Below are positions 1 to 4,588 of a stretch of 8,704 bases of DNA, piece after piece. This DNA is from an uncultured Dialister sp. Its GTDB lineage: Bacteria > Bacillota > Negativicutes > Veillonellales > Dialisteraceae. The notes beneath the pieces were generated by a model, which did no database searches, was not told where the DNA came from, and worked only from the letters and a program-made list of their open reading frames with translations. A program made the position numbers and the translations under genes. The DNA is taken from NCBI GenBank assembly GCA_900545785.1, contig URAA01000062.1, positions 1 to 8,704 of the forward strand, given 5' to 3'. Each line of letters starts with the position of its first letter. Positions within the stretch are counted from its first letter, which is position 1.

Positions 1-90
1 TGTAATGCCGAGTAAATCCGATTAAGTCACTGAGGAATTGGGAAGACCGGATGCGCGATGAAGCAAAGTCAGGAGAACTGCCTGTTTTTA
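1..90 (+). promoter_or_regulatory. Cobalamin (B12) riboswitch, 3' part, cut by the window edge
   Basis: The conserved 3' half of a cobalamin riboswitch is readable in order: CACTG at 28-32, GGGAAG at 40-45, GATGAAGC at 57-64, and the B12 box AGTCAGGAGAACTGCC at 67-82. The family consensus for the last block is close to AGCCAGGAGACCTGCC, so two positions differ. The 5' half lies outside the window. These aptamers bind adenosyl- or other cobalamins in the 5' leader and switch off transcription or translation downstream. A terminator hairpin follows at 146-180. No B12 uptake or synthesis gene follows on this strand; the next convincing gene is the peroxidase at 801, which has its own promoter. 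The aptamer therefore appears orphaned or leads a non-coding RNA. Confidence 0.85.
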
Positions 91-145
91 CTGCCGATTG
101 ACCTGCGAGTGATGGGGAGGCGGTGTGATATATGTTTTATGATCT

Positions 146-183
146 ATCCACCCCGTTTGCCGAAAAGCAGGGTGGATTTTCTT
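146..183 (+). terminator. Rho-independent terminator behind the riboswitch (expression platform)
   Basis: The arms ATCCACCC (146-153) and GGGTGGAT (170-177) are perfectly complementary, with TGC/GCA (158-160/167-169) stacking inside and a T-rich tail from 177. An upstream purine run, GGGGAGG (114-120), can pair with CCACCCC (148-154) with one A-A mismatch. Forming that pairing would break the terminator, so an antiterminator/terminator switch is plausible. The switch is inferred; the hairpin is seen. Confidence 0.75.
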
Positions 184-223
184 ATATAAAGATGAAAGCG
201 AAAAATTTTCTTCATAAAATTGT

Positions 224-252
224 TTGTATTGCCTCTCGGGCTTACATATATA
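224..252 (+). promoter_or_regulatory. Possible internal promoter for the hairpin-rich region
   Basis: TTGTAT (224-229) and TATATA (247-252) are separated by 17 bp, giving a plausible sigma-A type promoter. It would start a transcript near 259, just before the first repeat hairpin. The region is AT-rich, so chance matches are likely. If it is inactive, the hairpin region would depend on readthrough from the riboswitch. Confidence 0.25.
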
Positions 253-291
253 AAGAGTCTGCAGCGATTCTTTACAAGATTCATCTTCCTT

Positions 292-321
292 GAACGATGG
301 TAAAGGGAAATACCATCGTTC
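292..321 (+). repeat. Hairpin repeat copy 1 (GAACGATGGTA stem, GGGAAA loop)
   Basis: An 11-bp perfect stem (GAACGATGGTA with TACCATCGTTC) closes an 8-nt loop AAGGGAAA. It is preceded by a pyrimidine-rich TTCATCTTCCTT and followed by CCCCTTTAC. GTAAAGGG from the stem/loop could pair with CCCTTTAC at 322-329, giving a pseudoknot or an alternative fold. Confidence 0.75.
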
Positions 322-426
322 CCCTTTACAAATACTTCCTTGGAAGTTTATATATCATTTGTTGTAAATGCTGGCTACAGCTTTACATATACATGCAGGA
401 TTTCCTTGCATGGGTTCACTTTCTCC

Positions 427-457
427 GAACGGTGGTAACAGGGAAATGCCATCGTTC
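427..457 (+). repeat. Hairpin repeat copy 2 (GAACGGTGGTA stem, GGGAAA loop)
   Basis: This is the same element as at 292, with changes in the stem. GAACGGTGGTA pairs with TGCCATCGTTC over 11 bp, where two positions became G-U wobbles, so pairing is kept. The loop is ACAGGGAAA. It is preceded by TTCACTTTCTCC and followed by CCCCTTTTTC. The distance from the first copy is 135 bp start to start. Confidence 0.75.
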
Positions 458-545
458 CCCTTTTTCAAACAACTCATTTCGAGTGTATATAGCATAAAAC
501 CGGCCTGTCATTGAAGAGTGTTCAATGCGGCAGGTTACTCTCCTT

Positions 546-583
546 GGAACGATGGTGATACCGGGGAATATTATCATCGTTCC
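546..583 (+). repeat. Hairpin repeat copy 3 (extended stem, GGGGAA loop)
   Basis: Third copy, with a longer stem: GGAACGATGGTGATA pairs with TATTATCATCGTTCC over 15 bp with two G-U wobbles, around the loop CCGGGGAA. It is preceded by TTACTCTCCTT and followed by TCCCTCTC. It starts 119 bp after copy 2. Differences from the other copies in both arms keep the pairing, which argues for selection on RNA structure rather than on sequence. Confidence 0.7.
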
Positions 584-658
584 TCCCTCTCGGTAGTAAC
601 ATCTTATCGATGTTATTATATAGTTCTCATTTGAGGTGCAATGGTACCTCCCCCTTTT

Positions 659-685
659 GAAGCGGCTTTGCTGCTTCTTTTTTTT
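659..685 (+). terminator. Strong Rho-independent terminator ending the hairpin region
   Basis: GAAGC-GGC (659-666) and GCTGCTTC (670-677) pair around a TTT loop, followed directly by eight T residues (678-685). It ends any transcript coming from the left and separates it from the peroxidase promoter at 733. Confidence 0.85.
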
Positions 686-732
686 GCAAAAAATAATGAA
701 ATAAACTTGCTCGTTTCTGATATATAAAATAA

Positions 733-761
733 TTGGCTTTTTTTTAAAGATTGGGTATAAT
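733..761 (+). promoter_or_regulatory. Promoter of the glutathione peroxidase gene
   Basis: TTGGCT (733-738) and a perfect TATAAT (756-761) are 17 bp apart. They lie between the preceding terminator and the start codon at 801, giving a leader of roughly 30 nt with AAGGAGGT at 788-795. Confidence 0.75.
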
Positions 762-800
762 ATAGATAGATTTCGATATGTTGTCATAAGGAGGTAAAAA

Positions 801-1346
801 ATGTCAATTTATGATTTTACATGCAAAACAATTTCCGGCGAAGAAAAATCGCTGTCCGACTACAAGGGAAAAGTCGTTATTATCGTAAATACTGCCAGCA
901 AATGCGGGTTTACGCCACAGTATGAAGAATTGGAAAATTTATATAAGAAATACAAAGATCAGGGGTTGGAAATTTTAGGATTCCCGAGCAATTCTTTCGG
1001 AGAACAAGATCCGGGAAGCAATGATGAAATTCATGACTTCTGCCGTTTAAATTACGGCGTGACTTTCCAGCTTTTTGAAAAGAATGATGTCCGCGGTGAA
1101 ACGGCACTGCCCCTGTTCCGTTATTTGACGGAAGAGAAGAAATTCGAAGGGTTTGATATGAATAATTCCAGAGCAAAAGGACTGGCAGACTTTATTACTA
1201 AAAACTTCCCTGAAATTATGGAAGGAAACGGGATCAAATGGAATTTCACCAAGTTCCTGATTGACAGAAAAGGACAAGTGGTAAAACGTTTTGAATCGCC
1301 GGTAACACCTTACGAAATGGAAGAAGATATCAAGAATTTGCTGTAA
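801..1346 (+). CDS. gpx: Glutathione peroxidase family protein (thioredoxin-type peroxidase)
   Basis: This 181-residue protein has the full length of bacterial glutathione peroxidases (BsaA/BtuE type) and the thioredoxin fold. The peroxidatic Cys35 sits in the signature VNTASKCGFTPQ (29-40). The second motif LGFPSNSFGEQDPG covers 59-72 with Gln69, and the WNFTKFL block with Trp147 and Asn148 completes the active site. Cys81 lies where the resolving cysteine occurs in thioredoxin-dependent members, so this enzyme probably reduces peroxides with thioredoxin rather than glutathione. Cys8 is an extra cysteine. There is no signal peptide, so it acts in the cytoplasm. The start is fixed by AAGGAGGT five bases before ATG. 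The gene is a single unit with its own promoter and a terminator just after the stop. In an anaerobe it would serve oxidative stress defence. The family call is firm; the electron donor is inferred. Confidence 0.93.
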   Translation: MSIYDFTCKTISGEEKSLSDYKGKVVIIVNTASKCGFTPQYEELENLYKKYKDQGLEILGFPSNSFGEQDPGSNDEIHDFCRLNYGVTFQLFEKNDVRGETALPLFRYLTEEKKFEGFDMNNSRAKGLADFITKNFPEIMEGNGIKWNFTKFLIDRKGQVVKRFESPVTPYEMEEDIKNLL

Positions 1347-1353
1347 TAAAAAG

Positions 1354-1384
1354 CGGGCACTCTCAGCAAGAGTGTCCGTTTTTT
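1354..1384. terminator. Bidirectional terminator between gpx and the AraC-type gene
   Basis: CGGGCACTCT (1354-1363) pairs with AGAGTGTCCG (1369-1378) with one G-U, loop CAGCA, followed by six T on the plus strand. On the minus strand the same hairpin is followed by CTTTTTATT, so it can also stop the convergent AraC-family transcript. Confidence 0.85.
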
Positions 1385-1466
1385 GATGAAAAAATGATAA
1401 GAAAACAGGCTGTCTTCGGTAAAGAACAAATGTTGATGTGAAATAGGGAAAATTTCAGCATTCTTT

Positions 1467-2351
1467 TTAACTGCCGGCATTTCTGAATTCTTTCGGCGTG
1501 CATCGGTAAGTTTCAAGGAAAACTTTATTATAATAACTTTGATTGGGGAAACCGCAGGATTTAGAAATGGACGAAACGGTTTCCTTTGTGTTTTTCAAAA
1601 GATTCTTACTGATTTCCAGACGATAAAAATTCAAGGTTGTCATGGGAGTTTGTCTTGCACATTCCTTAAAAATACGGCAGCATTTGCTCCGGCTGACATG
1701 GCCCGCTTCGGCAATGTCGTCAAGGCTCAGTTTATCTGCATAGTGATGTTCCATGAAGGCGAGCATGTTTCTTAAGGCGGGATTTTCTACATATTCACTG
1801 TGGATAAATTGCCGGCTGCCGCTTTTATAGAAGGAATAGAGATCGCTGAAAAAGATATGGAGCTCGCCGATTTGCTCCAATTCACGGGCGGGATTTTTTG
1901 AATAAGAAAGTTCGACGATCTTATCGATCAAAAGTCCGGCATGACGGGCAAAGACAGTCTTTTCTTGCAATTGCAGATAAGTGAAGCGGGGATCGCGGAT
2001 GATCGGGGAAATAAATTTCCTTTTCAGATAGCTGCTTCCCGTTAAAATTTCAGGGCTGAACAAAATGCAATGATAGGTACATTTTTCATTTCCTGCAGGG
2101 CGGCAATAATGAGATTGTCCCATGTTTATGATAAGGCAGTCTCCCGGGCTCAGAAGAAGCTGTTCCTGATTGATATGGAAATCAAGATGGCCTTCGGTGA
2201 GATGGATAAGCTCCATAGAATGATGAAAATGAGGAAGTGCCTTTGCATCAGGGCATAAGGAAATAGTTTCTTTTGTTGCAGAAAGAGGAAGCCGGTTTTT
2301 TTCTTTGTGGACGACCCGGGCAGCTTTCCGCATGGATTTCTTGTCAATCAT
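1467..2351 (-). CDS. AraC-family transcriptional regulator with N-terminal cupin domain
   Basis: This 294-residue protein has the usual two-part build of AraC regulators. An N-terminal cupin-like sensing domain has HFHHSMELIHLTEG at 41-54 and LSPGDCLIINMGQSHYCRP near 67-85. The C-terminal DNA-binding domain spans about 191-292, with one helix-turn-helix at about 209-229 (LSLDDIAEAGHVSRSKCCRIF) and a second at about 257-280, ending in the family-typical TPKEFR. The ligand is unknown; cupin members often sense sugars or small organic molecules. The protein is rich in cysteine (for example Cys224, Cys225, Cys231). The start at 2351 has GAGGA about five bases upstream on its strand. A TATAAT box (2419-2414) lies upstream, but I see no good -35. 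It is transcribed alone, downstream of the barstar terminator. No obvious target gene is adjacent, so its regulon cannot be read from context. Confidence 0.9.
   Translation of the reverse strand: MIDKKSMRKAARVVHKEKNRLPLSATKETISLCPDAKALPHFHHSMELIHLTEGHLDFHINQEQLLLSPGDCLIINMGQSHYCRPAGNEKCTYHCILFSPEILTGSSYLKRKFISPIIRDPRFTYLQLQEKTVFARHAGLLIDKIVELSYSKNPARELEQIGELHIFFSDLYSFYKSGSRQFIHSEYVENPALRNMLAFMEHHYADKLSLDDIAEAGHVSRSKCCRIFKECARQTPMTTLNFYRLEISKNLLKNTKETVSSISKSCGFPNQSYYNKVFLETYRCTPKEFRNAGS
1573..1583. repeat. 11-bp palindrome GAAACGGTTTC, copy inside the AraC-type gene
   Basis: The sequence GAAACGGTTTC lies within the C-terminal coding part of the AraC-family gene. An identical copy lies in that gene's leader at 2366-2376. 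It is a perfect inverted repeat around one base. Confidence 0.5.
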
Positions 2352-2365
2352 ATATTCCTCGTTTT

Positions 2366-2376
2366 GAAACGGTTTC
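2366..2376. promoter_or_regulatory. 11-bp palindrome GAAACGGTTTC in the AraC-type gene leader; candidate operator
   Basis: A perfect inverted repeat (GAAAC-G-GTTTC) lies 15 bp before the start codon of the AraC-family gene, between its likely promoter and its ribosome binding site. The position suits autoregulation. The same 11 bases recur at 1573-1583 near the other end of the gene. Operator function is inferred. Confidence 0.35.
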
Positions 2377-2483
2377 GATTAAAATAAAAGATTTATCAAT
2401 ACAAACTTCCTTTATTATATACCGCGGCGGATATGGAATAAAGAAAGTTCTTTTCGTGGCTTGAAAGAAAGGGATCGGGAAAT

Positions 2484-2515
2484 AATAAAAGCCGGCGTTT
2501 TCAGAATTGCCGGCC
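2484..2515 (-). terminator. Terminator of the LysR-barnase-barstar unit
   Basis: Two GCCGGC blocks (2491-2496 and 2509-2514) pair across a 12-nt loop. Read on the minus strand, the hairpin is followed by TTTTATTATTT. It begins two bases after the barstar stop codon, so it ends that transcript before the AraC-type gene's own promoter region. Confidence 0.8.
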
Positions 2516-2516
2516 C

Positions 2517-2783
2517 TTATTTTATGATAACGGTTATGTATTTATTTTCTTTTGCACTGTCTTGAAAGACTTGAATCATTATTTTGCCGTAGCTGCCCAG
2601 ATAAGCTTTGCTGCTTATGATTTTGGGAATGGCAATAACCGTTTTCTTTGGCAAGTCCGTAAGGCAGTCGTGGAGAGCATCTAAATTATTTCCGTAATAG
2701 TCGGGGAATGCCAGCATTTTTTTCAAATAGCGGTGAGCCTCGTCTTTATTTTTGAAATAAGACGGATCAAGTTCAATTATCAT
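2517..2783 (-). CDS. Barstar-family ribonuclease inhibitor (immunity protein)
   Basis: This 88-residue protein matches the length and core of barstar, the cytoplasmic inhibitor that plugs the barnase active site. The block FPDYYGNNLDALHDCLTDL (26-44) aligns with barstar's LPEYYGENLDALWDCLTGW without gaps, keeping Tyr29, Asn33, Asp35, Asp39, Cys40 and Thr42. Trp38 of barstar is His38 here, and the contact residue Glu76 is aligned with Asp75 (QVFQDSAKE against QVFREAKAE). There is no signal peptide, as expected for an inhibitor that protects the producing cell from inside. It follows the barnase-type gene on the same strand with a 12-bp gap containing AGGA at 2794-2791, which serves its start. 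It should neutralise the neighbouring RNase. The call is firm from the sequence pattern and the pairing. Confidence 0.92.
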   Translation of the reverse strand: MIIELDPSYFKNKDEAHRYLKKMLAFPDYYGNNLDALHDCLTDLPKKTVIAIPKIISSKAYLGSYGKIMIQVFQDSAKENKYITVIIK

Positions 2784-2795
2784 ATGTTTGTCCTG

Positions 2796-3281
2796 TCAAT
2801 ATAATCTTTCAAAATTTTTATAATGAGAAGGGGAATAATAAATCAGTCCGTCATTGGAAAAACAGATGCGTTTGGCATTTCTGTTTCCCCGGACATAATC
2901 AATGTCGCATTCTTTCCAGTTACGGCCGTTTTTGTCGGGAAGCAGTTTTTCATAATTTCCGAAATGATCGCCGCCGATACTTTTGCCGGGAGCCACTTTG
3001 TCCAAAGTCCCTTTTTCTTTCCATCCCAGCGCTTCCGCTTCTTTTTTGGTGATGTAGTTGGAAGGAAGAGTTTTATAGGTATGTATATAAAGGGCGACAT
3101 GATCTTTATCTGTATAAGTGCCGTTTTTTTCAACAGAGACTGAAGTCTTTCCTTTTTTTGCCGGAAGTTCCTGCTGAGCGGTACTTTTGGAAATATTTTG
3201 TTGTTTGTCACTGCTTCCGCAAGCGGTGAGGAAAGAGAAGGACAGGAGCAGGATAAGAATAACGGACAGGATTTTTTTCAT
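2796..3281 (-). CDS. Barnase-family ribonuclease with lipoprotein signal peptide
   Basis: This 161-residue protein starts with a lipoprotein signal: MKK, a hydrophobic stretch at 4-17, and lipobox LTAC with Cys21. It should therefore be exported and lipid-anchored. A low-complexity linker (22-55) leads to a barnase domain (about 60-161), seen in KTLPSNYITKKEAEALGW, VAPGKSIGGDHF, WKECDIDY and RNAKRI. Active-site residues of barnase are kept: Lys27 (Lys79 here), the general base Glu73 (Glu124), Arg83 and Arg87 (Arg134, Arg138) and His102 (His153). Barnase Arg59 is replaced by Tyr110. Barnase cleaves single-stranded RNA, and this copy is probably active. GGGGAGA lies six bases before ATG. The gene sits 30 bp after the LysR-type gene with no terminator between, and is followed by its inhibitor. 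Possible roles are extracellular RNA scavenging or killing of competitors; which one is not decided here. Confidence 0.92.
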   Translation of the reverse strand: MKKILSVILILLLSFSFLTACGSSDKQQNISKSTAQQELPAKKGKTSVSVEKNGTYTDKDHVALYIHTYKTLPSNYITKKEAEALGWKEKGTLDKVAPGKSIGGDHFGNYEKLLPDKNGRNWKECDIDYVRGNRNAKRICFSNDGLIYYSPSHYKNFERLY

Positions 3282-3311
3282 AAAAATCTCCCCAAAATAA
3301 AGGAAAACATT

Positions 3312-4220
3312 TTATTTCTTTTCCTTAGCGTATTTTCTTGCAAAATCAGCGAAGTGTTTGATGAAATATTTTTTTACGCTTTCCGCGGGAGCGGTCAGCT
3401 TATTTCCTTTGTCCCAAGTAAGACCGATATATCTCTGGCAGTTGGGAGAGGAAATGGGAACCAGCGCCACATGATCGCCGCCGACGCCGTGCCAAGTGAT
3501 GCTCGGCGCAAAAGAAACGCCCAGCCCTGCTTTAATAAATTCACGAACGGTGCCGGGATTGTCACTTTCCAAAATGACATGAGGGGTAAATCCCGCCAGC
3601 TGGCAATAGAAATCCGTAATGCTCCGAAGAGCGGCTCCGGACTGGAGAGAAATAAAATCCGATTTTTCGAAATCTTCCAGATTAACCGACGTTTTATTGG
3701 CCATGGGATGGGTATCGGGCATGGCAAGCATGATATCTTCCTGAAGCAGCGTGGTGGAATGATCGGTATCTATCGGATTGATACTGCTGGAAAGGTACAG
3801 ATCTACATGAGGATGATTCCTGCTGTCCGCCTGATCACGCTGCTGAATGATTTCAAAACGAATTTGGGGATATTCTTTTTTGAATTCCGTAAGAAAGGCG
3901 GGAATGATCATGGAAGCGGAAAAGATGGAAATGGTGACGGTTAAATCCTGCGCTTCCTTGGCATCATCCAGTTCTTTCTGGGCACTTTTCAATTCCCGCA
4001 TAATACGGTTGGTGTGGCTCAATAAAATTTCACCGTATTTTGTCAATACGATATTTCTTCCGGAACGTTGAAAAAGGGGAACGCCCAATTCCATCTCCAA
4101 CATTTTTATAGTATGAGACAAGGAGGGCTGCGAGATATGAAGCGCTGCCGCTGCCCGGGTGAGATGTTGCAGTTCGGCGGTCTTTTGAAAATAAGTAAGA
4201 GCAAGAAGTGTAAGTCTCAT
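3312..4220 (-). CDS. LysR-family transcriptional regulator
   Basis: This 302-residue protein has the standard LysR length. The N-terminal winged helix-turn-helix occupies about 1-60, with LTRAAAALHISQPSLSHTIKMLE (20-42) as recognition region followed by LGVPLFQRSGRNIVLTKYG. A linker helix runs to about 90, and the two-lobed effector domain fills 93-300. The effector is unknown. AAAGGAGG at 4232-4225 precedes ATG at 4220, and a good promoter lies at 4285-4257. LysR genes commonly control a divergent neighbour, here the transaldolase gene. The barnase and barstar genes follow on the same strand after only 30 bp, so they may be co-transcribed with this regulator. Either set may be its target. 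Confidence 0.93.
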   Translation of the reverse strand: MRLTLLALTYFQKTAELQHLTRAAAALHISQPSLSHTIKMLEMELGVPLFQRSGRNIVLTKYGEILLSHTNRIMRELKSAQKELDDAKEAQDLTVTISIFSASMIIPAFLTEFKKEYPQIRFEIIQQRDQADSRNHPHVDLYLSSSINPIDTDHSTTLLQEDIMLAMPDTHPMANKTSVNLEDFEKSDFISLQSGAALRSITDFYCQLAGFTPHVILESDNPGTVREFIKAGLGVSFAPSITWHGVGGDHVALVPISSPNCQRYIGLTWDKGNKLTAPAESVKKYFIKHFADFARKYAKEKK

Positions 4221-4256
4221 AAATCCTCCTTTATTTAAAATTCTACTGTCAGTTAA

Positions 4257-4285
4257 ATTATACGATTTACTCTATCATTCTTCAA
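4257..4285 (-). promoter_or_regulatory. Promoter of the LysR-type gene
   Basis: On the minus strand TTGAAG (4285-4280) and a perfect TATAAT (4262-4257) are 17 bp apart, giving a leader of roughly 30 nt to the ATG at 4220. The spacer is overlapped by the left arm of an inverted repeat (4271-4280). Confidence 0.75.
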
Positions 4286-4333
4286 TAATAAAATAATTCT
4301 TCGTCAAAGTTTATGAATGGCCGGAATGATAGA
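4271..4333. promoter_or_regulatory. 10-bp inverted repeat with 43-bp spacer; candidate LysR operator
   Basis: TCTATCATTC (4271-4280) is repeated in perfect inverted form as GAATGATAGA (4324-4333). The left arm covers most of the -35/-10 spacer of the LysR-type promoter. The total span of 63 bp is close to the footprints typical of LysR-type tetramers, so autoregulation or control of the divergent gene is plausible. Binding itself is inferred. The rest of 4334-4500 is AT-rich without other clear structure. Confidence 0.45.
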
Positions 4334-4505
4334 AATAGGAAAGGAGGGAAATGCTGTCGGGTAAAAAAAGAGGTAATTTAAAAGCAGGGAACGGTGTCTT
4401 CTGATTTTTACGGGAAAATCATATAAAATATTCTGATAAGAAAATATTCAAAAAATCATAGACAGATTTTGTTTATCGCTAAAAAAGAAAGAAGATAAAA
4501 GAAAT

Positions 4506-4534
4506 TTGACACTTTTTTTGTTTCATGTTACAAC
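4506..4534 (+). promoter_or_regulatory. Promoter of the transaldolase gene (consensus -35, extended -10)
   Basis: A perfect TTGACA (4506-4511) is followed after 17 bp by TACAAC (4529-4534), with TGT just before it at 4526-4528, giving an extended -10. The start of transcription would be near 4541, so the leader is about 48 nt. Confidence 0.7.
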
Positions 4535-4588
4535 GAGATCGATATAGAGGTGCAAAACCATTTATTAAACAAAAGAAAAGGGGGCAGT

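Larger units (their letters stand above)
184..685 (+). ncRNA. Candidate structured non-coding RNA with ten consecutive hairpins
   Basis: About 500 bases carry no convincing coding sequence but fold locally almost end to end on the plus strand. Hairpins seen by eye: 292-321, 334-347 (ACTTC, CTTG loop, GAAGT), 364-386 (GTAAA/TTTAC plus GCTG/CAGC with one bulge), 393-411 (ATGCA/TGCAT), 427-457, 504-534 (CCTG/CAGG and ATTGAA/TTCAAT), 546-583, 595-617 (9 bp around TTATC), 633-650 (GAGGT/ACCTC) and the terminator at 659-685. Three of these are copies of one element. Pyrimidine-rich runs follow the repeats (321-328, 457-465, 580-590, 647-658). The transcript would start at the B12 riboswitch or at a weak promoter near 224 and stop at 685. 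EutX/Rli55 in Enterococcus and Listeria is a known riboswitch-led regulatory RNA and a possible parallel, but I recognise no ANTAR-binding motif with certainty. Transcription and function are inferred. Confidence 0.5.

Noticed and set aside
132..293. 53-codon ORF after the riboswitch, with GGGGAGG upstream
   Set aside because: The ribosome binding site is rather far away (11 nt), the terminator hairpin lies inside the frame, and the peptide has no recognisable family features. A chance frame is more likely, though a riboswitch-controlled small peptide cannot be excluded.
292..583. CRISPR array
   Set aside because: There are only three copies, they are imperfect, each is a hairpin with its own loop, and spacing is long and unequal with structured sequence between. 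No cas genes are present.
594..685. T-box riboswitch antiterminator/terminator
   Set aside because: GGTACC and a terminator are present, but the conserved T-box TGGNACCGCG sequence and a specifier stem are missing, and no aminoacyl-tRNA synthetase or amino acid gene follows.
416..787. Minus-strand 123-codon ORF in the hairpin region
   Set aside because: The composition is unlike a protein, it overlaps the gpx promoter and the terminator in antisense, and its apparent repeats only mirror the RNA hairpins.
3198..3944. Plus-strand 248-codon ORF opposite the LysR-type and barnase genes
   Set aside because: It is a shadow frame: both minus-strand genes have clear family motifs and ribosome binding sites, while this frame matches nothing I recognise.
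4550..4588. Upstream GTG start extending the transaldolase by 13 residues
   Set aside because: It has no ribosome binding site, and the family begins at MEFFIDTAD, which follows a strong AAAAGGGGG.
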